Shown piece after piece: positions 22,738-32,206 of a stretch of 64,000 nucleotides of DNA. Position numbers and translations under genes: made by a program. Origin of the DNA: Absidia repens (Eukaryota; Mucoromycota; Mucoromycetes; Mucorales; Cunninghamellaceae); NCBI GenBank assembly GCA_002105175.1, contig MCGE01000007.1, positions 1 through 64,000 of the forward strand, read 5' to 3'. The stretch's first letter is position 1. The number at the start of each line of letters is the position of its first letter. The notes under the pieces were generated by a model. The model searched no databases. It was not told the origin of the DNA and saw only the letters and a list, made by a program, of their open reading frames with translations.

Positions 22738-24554
22738 AGGATTTTTGATGGGAAGAAGGCAACCTCATAACAACCAACATCATACTAATCATCAATATGG
22801 TGGTTCCTTCTCATAATAATAACTACTGGCATTCAACGTCGTCAGCATGATTGGTCTCTTCTCTTGTTGCCGTTGCAGACTGAATGGTGCGGCCTAATAT
22901 AGCAAATTCCTTCGCTGTAGAATTGTTTTCACTCACCGTAGGATAACTTACCCTCTTTGATTAAACTAGTTTTTCTGGCATTATGTTTATTCAACAACAA
23001 TATTTCAACACTTTACACACACCTAAAGACCATACCTTCAGATAGAAGTCATGGTACTGTCATTAGAATTAATTTGACGATTAGTTTCGTTGTCATACAT
23101 TTCATATATATCTGAATAAAATATGTCCTGTCTTTTTACTTTTAATTATTCTCTCCTATGTTTAGTTTGTTTTGCGAAATGGGTATATCCACAGTCTACA
23201 GTACAGTTTTTGCGGATGTAGAAAAAAAAATCAATGTGTGTGTGCAACCAGAAAAAAACAGCGACATAAAAATTCAAAAATAAAACACTTATTGTAGTGA
23301 CAGTCAATTAAATACCACTAATCTACTAGCTCTCTTTGCAACGGATGATTAATTATCATCAACATTACTAGAGGTCACAAGAAGGACGTGGAACTAGATC
23401 GACTTCCAAAAAAAAGCTGGCAATATGCCTGTGGATAATGGTTCCCATACCTTAGAATGATATCTTCCATCAAAGCTAGCTCTTTGAAGACCATCTTTTT
23501 CAATGATCTTCTTGTGAGAGTTCGATGTAATCTCCACTTGAAAAAGGCAATGGTAGGGAGATCATTCAGGGCATAGTGAGAAAACACTGGCTATTAAAAA
23601 ACTAACAATGGAAGATCCTTCTTATGAATTTTCGGCTTCGACCCGGAATTCAATGGACCGACAAAAAGAAAAGAAAAGCAAGAGCTATCCGTCCAGTCAT
23701 GAAGAGCGGACATAAAAGAGCTCCATCATCAACAGCACCGAGTTTCAGTTTCTTTGGGCTTGATGCGGTCTCTTTTTTTTTTTGGGGACTGGGGACACTC
23801 TCTCCGAGCTTTATATACTGAAAGGTCCATTTTGATAGGATTAATAAGATACTTCCACAATTTTGTGTTTTGCGAATGGTTCTTTGGGGCTCAACCACTG
23901 TCTGTACTCATCGCTTCTTCGTCTATGAGAAATTCACAGTCCGCGGCATCTGATTTTATATTTTCGTCCTGTCTGTTCTTTTCAGGACACAATCGTCTAA
24001 TTTGCTTATTTGATTGGGCATACGGTATACAGTATGTGCATGTAAAAAACTGGAAGTGTGCGTGTTTCTGCATAAAAATAAAAAGGGCGGCCGATTCACT
24101 ACGTGTCCTTGGCAATTCCCACCTTTTCGACTATTGATAACATTGTGAGGCCAATGAGGATGGAAGTAAAGGAAACGAGATATGAATGTGGTTGGCAGCT
24201 GTGTAAATAGACGACCTTATGATAGCCGGTAGAGCTATATATATATATATATATAAATATGGTGTTAATCGAAAATAAGTGTACTGTTATGCATAATAAC
24301 CTATAGCATCAACTGTACTCCTGCACTGAGACTACATTTAATATCACGATAAGAACCCACGGTATAGCTCTGAAAATTTTGCTGATTTTTTTTCGACAAC
24401 CTTTTTCATTTCGATAGAAAACAAAACATAGCAAGGTTATAGAAGGTTTTTATCTTGATAGATATAGCATGAATACACATATTCGAATAACGATATTACA
24501 CACAATAATAATGCAATTTCGTTTACCCTTGACGTTATTCATGATGCCACAGAA

Positions 24555-24995
24555 CATATTTCAAATCCCGCACACGTGGAGTTTTTTATTTTCTCCATAA
24601 TTTTTATTTCTGGCTCTCTTTCTTTTCCTTTCTTTGTTTTTCTCACCTTCGAATCTCTTTGAAGTCATGGTGAACTTAGATTAGTGTCAAGACTAGTTTA
24701 GAAAGGGTTTCAGTTTAGAGATTACAAGATCCAAGGGGAAACCCTTTCATTTTAGATCTAGAATTTAGCACCACCTTAGTTGGCTTCTTGGAGTCTTCAT
24801 TAGCTTACTTTAGTCTTAGTTTGTCCATAGTTTGTATCTACATCTAAATAAAAATGTCTCTTTATATACTTTATTAAAAAATGTTCCTTTAGTATCTCTC
24901 ATTATTTGTGTAATAGATCCCGTTTTTACTTCTATTACTCTGTGTTTGATTAATGTTAACCATTACCGAACTTCAGTAAAAGGTACTACTAATTC

Positions 24996-25033
<38 letters not shown>

Positions 25034-25287
25034 CATGACTTAAAATCTACATTACACCAGCTCTAGTTTTACAGTAGTCTTTTTAGATTAGAATTGACTC
25101 TTCATCAGTCCCCGTCATGTTTCCTCCATTAGATCCCATCCCCCATTTACTCCTTTGTACCATGTACCCTCCCGTTTCGTTTTAGAATCGATCAATGTGC
25201 TTCAATAAAATACATCTTTTCATTATCCATACTATGACCCATAGGATAGTAAAAAATATCGCGACTGTAGCTGTTTCGTGAGTGTAC
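24555..25287 (+). repeat. Dispersed ~0.7 kb repeat, copy A
   Basis: Starts TTTCAAATCCCGCACACGTGG and contains ACTAGTTTAGAAAGGGTTT, GATTACAAGATCC, ATTAGCTTACTTTAGTCTTA (identical in copy B), AATAAAAATGTCTC, AATAGATCCCGTTTTTACT and, near its end, GACCCATAGGATAGT (shared with copy C). It carries a 36-nt poly-T run (24998-25033) absent from the other copies. No reading frame of note. Opposite in orientation to copy C, 1.8 kb away. Confidence 0.88.
24998..25033. repeat. Poly-T run of about 36 nt
   Basis: Uninterrupted T tract inside repeat copy A, not present at the equivalent place in copies B and C, so it probably arose or expanded after the copies separated. Confidence 0.9.
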
Positions 25288-25693
25288 CACTGAACTCTTA
25301 GTCACTGATTCATCTGCTTTGAATACTTCCCCGTATCCCATGAATTTCGTGCTCGATTAATCATATAAATGAATCCTGGTCATGCCGCGGCTATAGGGAA
25401 TTTTGCACTGCTTTCTAGCTTACCTATATCTATTTGCTCCCTTTCCCTTGACACCTAGCAGATCATATTTTTTGCAACCTATAAATTGGTTTATTTCACG
25501 TTCTTGCTTAACTGCACCAATGTGTGTATAGTTTTGGAAAAATGATATTTGGCTATATGATGTATTTATATAAAAAAAAAAGACTTTTATTGTGTCGATA
25601 TGTAGATATAGAATGTAGAAGAATAAACGAAAAAACAATGGCAACAAAAAAACAAGATAGAATGGCAATAATAATATGCTAACAATAATGGTT

Positions 25694-26569
25694 CTAAACT
25701 AGAGGGGTAGGTAAAGGTTCAAACGCAACAGTACAGATCTTGGATCCAGTCTGACCACCAAAAGAGAAAGTCGGGTACTTGACATGGGAGCTATACCGGA
25801 AATCTGATGCATTTAAAAAAAGAAAAAGAAGGATGAGTATAAACTCTATGGTTGTGTGAAAAAGGTCAAGACAAACTTACAGTTACCAAAGTGATTAATT
25901 AATTCGTCCATGGTCCAATTGCAGCTAGTGATTAATAAAACCGAGTTACTGTTCTTGTCCATCAAGTTATATACAGAGCTGACATAAGATTCCCGTGGAC
26001 CAGGTTTTCCTTCGGCTTTAGCCCGTTCTTGATCAGGATGCAAAGAGATAGCGTCGAAGGTTCCTTTGTCAAGGACCAGTTGATATGCTTGAGCCTTCTT
26101 GCCATGTTCCCAGGTATCATCTCCTTCACCTTTTACAAAGTCTACCGTACAGTAATCAATATCTTCCCGTTCTCGCTCTTTTGCCACCGATTGAGCCAAA
26201 GTAATAGCAGACGAAGAGTAGTCGATCCCTGTCAAATCACGAAAACCTTCGTCGGCCAAAGCAAGTAATAGATGGCCATTACCACACCCTAAATCCAATA
26301 CCTTTGTCTTTGGATCTTGTACATGATCCATCACCCAATCTACCATACGTTCTACGCTGTCTTCGCCAAACCAGACTTCGCCAATGTCCCCTATTTCTTT
26401 AAAGTTGGTGTTCTCCCGATCATAAACTGTATCCCAACTATGAAAAACGTATACCAGAGCAGTCAATAAAAAAGAAGTTTCCTTTACTATTATATTTTTT
26501 CGGCATAACTTACTATGATTTAGTGCCCAAAGCCGAAGCTTCGAAATCTTGAGGATCTGGTCTGTCCAT
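25694..26569 (-). CDS. EFM4: EEF1A lysine methyltransferase EFM4 (METTL10 family)
   Basis: Three exons (26569-26514, 26437-25881, 25803-25694), 240 aa. The first junction yields ALGTKSYWDTVYDRE, the conserved family N-terminus (SYWDxxYE). The Rossmann methyltransferase core follows: GEVWFGEDSVERM, SAM motif I VLDLGCGNGHLL, LTGIDYSSSAI, the post-motif VLDKGTFDAISL, and SCNWTMDELINHF. The last exon restores YSSHVKYPTFSFGGQTGSKICTVAF, the family-typical C-terminus, confirming the splice. Yeast Efm4 and human METTL10 methylate a lysine of translation elongation factor eEF1A. The gene is divergent from the bZIP gene with a 432-nt shared upstream region. Confidence 0.93.
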
Positions 26570-27001
26570 GGTAGTTGACTGTGCTGTGTGTTTATTTTTG
26601 TATGGAAAAGGGCAAAGAAAAAAGTTAAAAAAAAAAAAACTGAACTTGAAAAAAAAAAAAAGAATGCTGTGTCAGTGAGTCCTTTCCAAATTTCTATTAA
26701 ATATGGTCAGAAATACGATAAATAATTAATTAATTAATGATTTTAGTGACTCATATGAAGCATGATACCTGTATGTATTTATATTGGAAGGCAAAGCGCT
26801 GTGAATTTCGTGGTCAAGTCTTGTACCTTTTACCTTAAAAATGAACATTGTCATGTGTGAACCAATCAAAAATGCTAGTCTTCGGTGTTTCAAATAACCT
26901 GAAGCGAAGTGGTGGGACTGACCCGAAAGCTTTATTTTCGCCAATTTTGTTTTTTTCTTTCCTTCCTTTCTCCTGAATCACTCTCTATTTTTTTCTTCTT
27001 C
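26570..27001. promoter_or_regulatory. Divergent promoter region, EFM4 / bZIP
   Basis: 432 nt between opposite starts. A runs occur at about 26627-26639 and 26650-26661, and a TAATTAATTAATTAAT stretch at 26722-26737. A C/T-rich leader precedes the bZIP ATG. No gene seen. Confidence 0.5.
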
Positions 27002-27649
27002 ATGATAAAAGAATCACCTACTATTTCCATCAAACAGGATCCTGATGCCATTAAAGAGGAGCAAGAAGATCTTATTTTGTCATACTTGAACTCTGATTAT
27101 GTATCAAACGAGCCAACAACAACAGCAACAGCGGATACAGAAACAACCGCCTTGACCAATCCTCCTTCACCTCCATATTCAACTTGTTCGGCCGATGCAG
27201 CAACTTCTACGGATATGGATGTACCAATGGATCAAACTTCTTCTTCGTCTTTGTATATACCAGATCCACTCTTATTCCAATTACAATCAGTACAAGGCTT
27301 ACCAGTACCTTGGCCAGCCTCCACCGCCGCACTTCCAACAGCTCCGTTTATTGGCAGTATTGGTCCTCAAGATCCTTCGTGTTTAATGAACATTCACCCT
27401 CTATTTATTCCTTCCACCAATCAGCCCACCTTCTTATCACATGCTCAACCACAACTGCACCAGCCTCAACAAAATTCATCGTTACCGTTAAGGTCTTCCT
27501 CTTGCTCTTCTGCCACCTCTTCCTCTTCGGATTCTGAACAATCAAAAAAGAAACGTGGTGGGCGTAAAAACCGGGAAGTATCCATTGCCCAGGCGCCTTT
27601 GAAACCATTGACAAGGATACTCCCAGCCGCTGCTACTGCCGACGCCGTT

Positions 27650-27683
<34 letters not shown>

Positions 27684-29193
27684 GCAGCAACAGCAACAAC
27701 AATGCTCGTCCTTATTCGCCACCGCATCAACAACAGGAAGAAGCTGGACATGATGTGGTCAAACAGGAATCACCTACGCCACCATCGATCGATCAACTCC
27801 CTTCACCACCCCAGCAACAACAGCAGCAACAACAACAACAACAACAACAACAACATCTACGTTCATCAATCTCTTCCACCACACCCACACCCAGTCCTGA
27901 GAAAACACCTGCCGAACTTGCCTATGCTAAACGCCAAGAACGACTGATCAAGAATCGTGCTGCCGCTTTATTATCAAGAAAACGCAAAAGGGAGCATCTC
28001 ACTAGTTTGGAAGACGAACGACAGCAACTGGTCAATGAAAATCAAACCTTACACGAAAAAGTGTCGAGTCTGGAAGCTCGTGTGGTTTCACTGGAGCAAG
28101 AAAACCTGGAATTGAAACAGAGATTGTCACCACCCTCCACTGGTTCAATACACAAACAGTATCAGCATTATCACAATAGCACCTCATTGGCTACACCGAA
28201 ACATACAAAAACGACTGGGATGGTATTTATGGTAAGAATTCATCATCGCACGCAAATGCAACGATCTTTACTTACCCTTTTATTTCAAATTGGCTCTTGT
28301 ATAGATCATCCTATTTTCCTTTGCCTTCTTTTCATTGCCATCATCACACTCTTCAGACCAGTTGACCGTAGGCGGCGGTGGATCAACCAAACCCAATATT
28401 CCATTAATTGGAACAAGCTCTTCAAGGTAAACAGAAACTAGAAAATAGACAGTGTCCAAATCGGGAGGCTGAGTTGACTTTTTTTTTTTTGAAATCATTT
28501 AGAGTTCCCGAAATCAGATTGGAAACCATCGACACTGGTGCCACCACAGCGACAGCAGATACACCCAACACAACGACCGATTTGATGTTAATTGATCATG
28601 TCCGACCTGTCGACTTGCAATCATGGATCAAGCAAACACTGGTGCAACAAAAACATCAGCAGCAGCACGAACAACAAGAAACGGGTCTTACTCATTGGCG
28701 GGATGAACAGGCTGCAGCAGCATCAACCCACCAGCACCTCTACCTTTATACAGACAATTTTTCTCAAGCAGCGCTACATGAAAAGTCGAATGAACAGGCG
28801 CCACTCTCATCAACTGCTGCAATCGAACCGACACTCTCCATTCTTTGTCCCCTAAACACCTCTACCTCGTGTGAACCCCCGACTTATCTTCAAATCGACG
28901 TACAAATCTTAGGCTCTCGCGTTTTGGAAGGGGAATTGCGGCGCAAATCAACGTCAGCAGCAACAACAACAGGGGTACCATCAAACGAAGGCGGCATATC
29001 AATAGATGACGATGGAGATATCTCTATGTTTGACTCGGTGATGGCTGAAAAACTTACCAAGACAAATGATTTGCACGGACCCGACGACTCAACAGCAAAA
29101 CCACCCACTTCAACCACGGACCGGCTTCGGCAATTACGGAAACAAGTATTGGACAAGAAAAGAAGGCGATTCTCAAGGGTAGTTTTAGATTAG
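27002..29193 (+). CDS. bZIP transcription factor with predicted membrane anchor
   Basis: Three exons (27002-28231, 28305-28426, 28503-29193), 680 aa. The N-terminal 300 residues are acidic, Ser/Pro-rich and carry poly-Asn and poly-Gln runs (activation-type). The bZIP begins near residue 314: RLIKNRAAALLSRKRKREHL contains the NxxAAxxSR signature, followed by a leucine zipper (about 335-375). Splicing of intron 1 produces GMVFMIILFSFAFFSLPSS (about residues 406-424), a hydrophobic helix long enough to cross a membrane, then a roughly 255-residue soluble tail. This bZIP-TM-tail order is that of ATF6/CREB3-type factors held in the ER and released by proteolysis. The start at 27002 is preferred over an upstream ATG at 26909 because that extension is Phe-rich leader sequence. 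Target genes are unknown; ER-stress or lipid signalling is inference. Confidence 0.82.
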
Positions 29194-29695
29194 ACTTTCC
29201 TTATATTATCCCCAACGTCTTCCACTTCTCCCCATTCACACTAGTCTATACTGTACATTGACCGTTCTAGCCCCACATTTATATTTGATCTTTTCCCTTA
29301 TTTTTTCTACATATACATCTTTTATTCACACACATTAAAAAACATTGAAAAAAGTTTTCTTATTATTTTGCAATAAAGAATACAGGTTTATTTTTTATGA
29401 TGTCATGTTTTTTGTCTCTTTTTTTTTTTTTACATGGGGGTATTTATCTTTAGCTTGAGTGACTTTAAGAACTATTATGCAAAACCAAAAAACTGTGTTT
29501 TTTTCTTTGTCTTGTTCGAGTCTGGTGATTTCTGGAAGGCTTTTGTTTCAAATCGTCAATGCAGATAGCTTCTTTCCAAAAAGTCACAGCATTTGAGCGA
29601 ATTTTTTTTTAGAAAAAGTATAAAAGGGAGCTAACTATGGGGAGTTTGGCAGATAGTTCAAATCAAAAAATCTTATTGAATTATTTACTTTAACA
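29194..29695. other. Spacer after bZIP gene
   Basis: 502 nt. An AATAAAG element at 29373-29379 fits a bZIP polyadenylation signal; T runs at about 29420-29432. The rest is the presumed promoter of the small gene at 29696. No other gene seen. Confidence 0.45.
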
Positions 29696-30058
29696 ATGCG
29701 TAAAGACACTAAGCAACAAATTGGTAAGTTGTTGGACAATCATGCTCTGTTTTAATTCAAGTCTAAATTGATTTTTTTTTTCTTTGCAATAGCTCAAATG
29801 CATGAACAGTTGGTTCATATTGCTCAGAAATGCTCTGAAACTTCCCACTCGGATTATACTGCTGATGATATTCGTAAACTTCAAAATAAGTTATCGCATA
29901 TTGATGAACGGTATCAAGAAAACCTGTTGCATGCTCAATCCCAGCAAAAGTCGGATGTGGCGGAAGACCCATTTGAAGTACCCGGTGAAGCTCAGATTGC
30001 AAATGAATTATCAATTGTCCATGATGCTATTACATCGATGTTACAAAAGACAGAATAA
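29696..30058 (+). CDS. Small helical protein, unknown
   Basis: Two exons (29696-29723 and 29793-30058) joined through a GTAAGT...CAATAG intron give 97 aa starting MRKDTKQQIAQMHEQLVHIAQ. It is hydrophilic and mostly helix-forming: two heptad-like stretches (QIAQMHEQLVHIAQKC and DIRKLQNKLSHIDERYQENLL) followed by an acidic linker and ANELSIVHDAITSMLQKTE. No signal peptide or membrane span. I do not recognise the family. Support for it being real is the correct intron phase, a frame open from the first ATG after a TATA-like TATAAAAGG (29619-29627, about 70 nt upstream), and its position between two clear genes. Confidence 0.65.
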
Positions 30059-30658
30059 CTCTGCTTATATTTTTTATGTACAACCCCAAAACTCCCCTCT
30101 CTTGTGAATAGTTAAAAAATCGAGAAATAAAAATTGTGATTATCACTTTCTTTTCTTTTTGTCTTGCACGTGTGTGATCGGTTTTCATCGGGTCGGGTGT
30201 GTTTCTATTCGACGGTACCTGCATTTCAATAGGACCATGATTCAAATACCGGACATTTTTGCATGGGACAGGCCAGAAGAAATTCCCAATTGGGGCGCGA
30301 ATCGGCCACGGAAACTCAAACAAGTGATAATAAAAAAAAAGCTCCCCGGAAAATTCCAAGTCATACTGAGTGAATATAATTATAGAGTAAGATCTTGGCT
30401 CATATACGATGTAGCATGGTCTCGACAATATACTTCAATGTATTTTATATTGGGAAATATATGTAAATGAATCCAGTACTCTGCCAGATTAATATGAAAA
30501 GGGAAGCCTGAATAGTAGACAATATAAGTTGTTGGCCATTCCCGTGACGCCCCTCCCAATGATTTAAAATTCCGCATGCTCGTTCTTTTCGTCCCCCCCC
30601 CCGCTATTTTTTTTCTCTTGTTTGTCTTCCCATCTTCAGCAAACTCTCTTTTTATATC
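30059..30658. other. Spacer upstream of KGD4
   Basis: 600 nt. Contains AATAAAAA (30126-30133) as a likely polyadenylation signal for the preceding gene and, near KGD4, a TTTAAAATTCCGC box (30563-30575, 84 nt before the ATG) followed by a C run (30593-30602). Overlapping frames on both strands (30030-30470) show no recognisable protein. Confidence 0.5.
30563..30575 (+). promoter_or_regulatory. TTTAAAATTCCGC promoter-type box (KGD4)
   Basis: Same core (AAATTCCGC or AAATCCCGC) recurs upstream of TAF4, the arrestin/CHCH pair, the USP/48.9 kb pair, Nramp, PFS2 and the UDP-glycosyltransferase. Function is inferred from position only. Confidence 0.4.
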
Positions 30659-31126
30659 ATGCATTTTTCTAAAGCTTTACGTGCTGGCCATCAACCTATG
30701 ATTCGATTTGTCGGATCAAGACAAGCTCTCTGGAAGGGTAAAAAAATAAAAAAAATAATGAAGGAAGCAAAACAAAAACCAAACCAAGATACGCATGGAT
30801 TGTATTATGTTGCATCTCAAAGGCTCACGTTTTTTTTTTTTTAGAAACCCCACCTCATCACGGTGCTCATCCCTTGACGCCTGCCAATCTCGAAAAGCAT
30901 GTACCCAAACCTCAACCCGTTGCCACTTCCGCTTCTTCATCAGCTTCCTCTCCTACTGGCAGTCTTGAAATGAGCCAATTACCTGCCCGTTTCCAACGCT
31001 TACCCTTGTCCGATATCGAAATGGAAGCAGTGGAGGTAAGCCATCACAACAATCAATGTCATATAAGCCTGATACTCACCCAATTTTTTTATTCGATAGC
31101 TTGGTGGTGCCAGTATCATTTATTAA
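30659..31126 (+). CDS. KGD4: 2-oxoglutarate dehydrogenase assembly subunit KGD4 (MRPS36)
   Basis: Three exons (30659-30737, 30845-31035, 31100-31126), 98 aa. The N-terminus MHFSKALRAGHQPMIRFVG is a basic amphipathic mitochondrial presequence type. A Pro/Ser/Ala-rich linker leads to LPARFQRLPLSDIEMEAVELGGA, the signature of the Kgd4/Ymr31/MRPS36 family (LPxRYRRxPLxxxEMExIxxGG). The third exon of only 27 nt supplies the conserved GG end. The protein recruits the E3 subunit to the 2-oxoglutarate dehydrogenase complex in the mitochondrial matrix. A promoter-type box lies 84 nt upstream and AATAAAAA at about 31302 is the likely polyadenylation signal. Confidence 0.9.
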
Positions 31127-31525
31127 TTTAGACCTTCAATCCTCTATCACATTTTATTTGCTTCCGTTTCTTTCATCACATACACCCCAGACCGTCATCA
31201 CACACACACACATATATAGCCCCTCTCACACACACATTTATCCCGCATTCCTACTATGATAGTCGTCTTTGTTTTACTTGTATACTTGTATATCTCTAGC
31301 CAATAAAAACCATTAAACCAATTATTCAATCACTGTAGTTTTGAAATCACATTATGGATCATGTTTGTCAATAAAGTCTTAAAGTATCAAATTCCGATTC
31401 AATCCGATGATTTTTTTTTATTATGATAGTATAGATTGATGGGGAAACATATATCAAATAAATCTATGGGTTGGGTGAAGCTGGGTGCGGGTTGTGAGAG
31501 GGGCAAAAAAAAAAAAAAATCTACA
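31127..31525. other. Convergent 3' region, KGD4 / MMF1
   Basis: 399 nt between convergent stops. CA-rich stretch 31200-31240, AATAAAAA at about 31302, AATAAAG at 31370, and TTTTTTTTATTAT at 31411-31424 (AATAA on the reverse strand). No gene seen. Confidence 0.45.
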
Positions 31526-32206
31526 CTATTCCTTGGAAGTGGCCACACATTCAATTTCGAAAGCAACGTCCTTGGGAAGGCGGGCAACTTCAACACAGCT
31601 ACGAGCAGGTTGGTGTTTATCAAAAAACTATAAACAGGCCAGGATTAGATCTATGCTTTAGCCCAGACGGTATTCCCTATCTTACCTTTGAGTAAACTTC
31701 ATTCATGGCGACAAATTGGTTCATGTCCTTCAAAAAGACAGTTGTCTTGACCACATTGTCGAGTCCAGATCCGGCTTCCTTTAACACTTCAGACATGTTG
31801 CTGATACTTTGACGGGTCTGTTCAGCAATCCCGCCTTCAATGATGTCACCTAAAATGAAAACTATCGTTCTAGTTCTTGTATGTATTGTATCGTTTTATT
31901 TTGAAGTGTACCTGTTTCAGGGATGACTGGAAGAGAACCGGAGGTATAGACCATACCATTCACTTTGATCGCTTGGACTATACATGCGCGCAGAGAAGGA
32001 AGAGTGAGTGACTGGAGTTTATTACATACCACTATTTTGTTTCATAAATTACCGTATGGACCAATCGCAGCTGGTGCCTTCGCCGTATCTAAAAACATAA
32101 ATGGTCACTGAGTACGTATTGGGACAAAAACAAAAATGGAACGGATGATCTTACGGATGCGTGTCAGGGTAGACATTGACCTTGTGAATAAGCGAGTGGA
32201 AAACAT
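31526..32206 (-). CDS. MMF1: Mitochondrial RidA/YER057c/UK114 family deaminase (MMF1)
   Basis: Five short exons. The first encodes [17 protein letters not shown], a mitochondrial presequence, joined to [12 protein letters not shown] (RidA N-terminal motif). Following exons give [66 protein letters not shown] and finally [23 protein letters not shown], with the conserved catalytic Arg of the RidA pocket. About 145 aa, usual for the mitochondrial form. RidA proteins hydrolyse reactive enamine/imine intermediates from PLP enzymes such as threonine dehydratase; yeast Mmf1 protects branched-chain amino acid synthesis and mtDNA. Convergent with KGD4. Confidence 0.93.

Larger units (their letters stand above)
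21006..25693. other. 4.7 kb gene-poor region with dispersed repeats
   Basis: Apart from the two repeat copies annotated separately (22025-22737 and 24555-25287), I see no gene. Frames of 60-146 codons at 21588-22028, 23375-23587 and 23624-24137 lack recognisable motifs or intron-consistent extensions. An (AT)n run lies at 24236-24256. AATAAA signals near 21100 and 21366 fit the 4E-T 3' end. Confidence 0.5.

Noticed and set aside
22025..25287. Interpreting the repeats as LTRs of one retrotransposon
   Set aside because: Copies A and C are in opposite orientation, there is no coding sequence between them, and no TG...CA ends or target duplications could be seen.
26909..27001. 31-residue N-terminal extension of the bZIP protein
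   Set aside because: Phe/Leu/Ser-rich translation of a C/T-rich leader; the ATG at 27002 has a better context and a typical acidic N-terminus.
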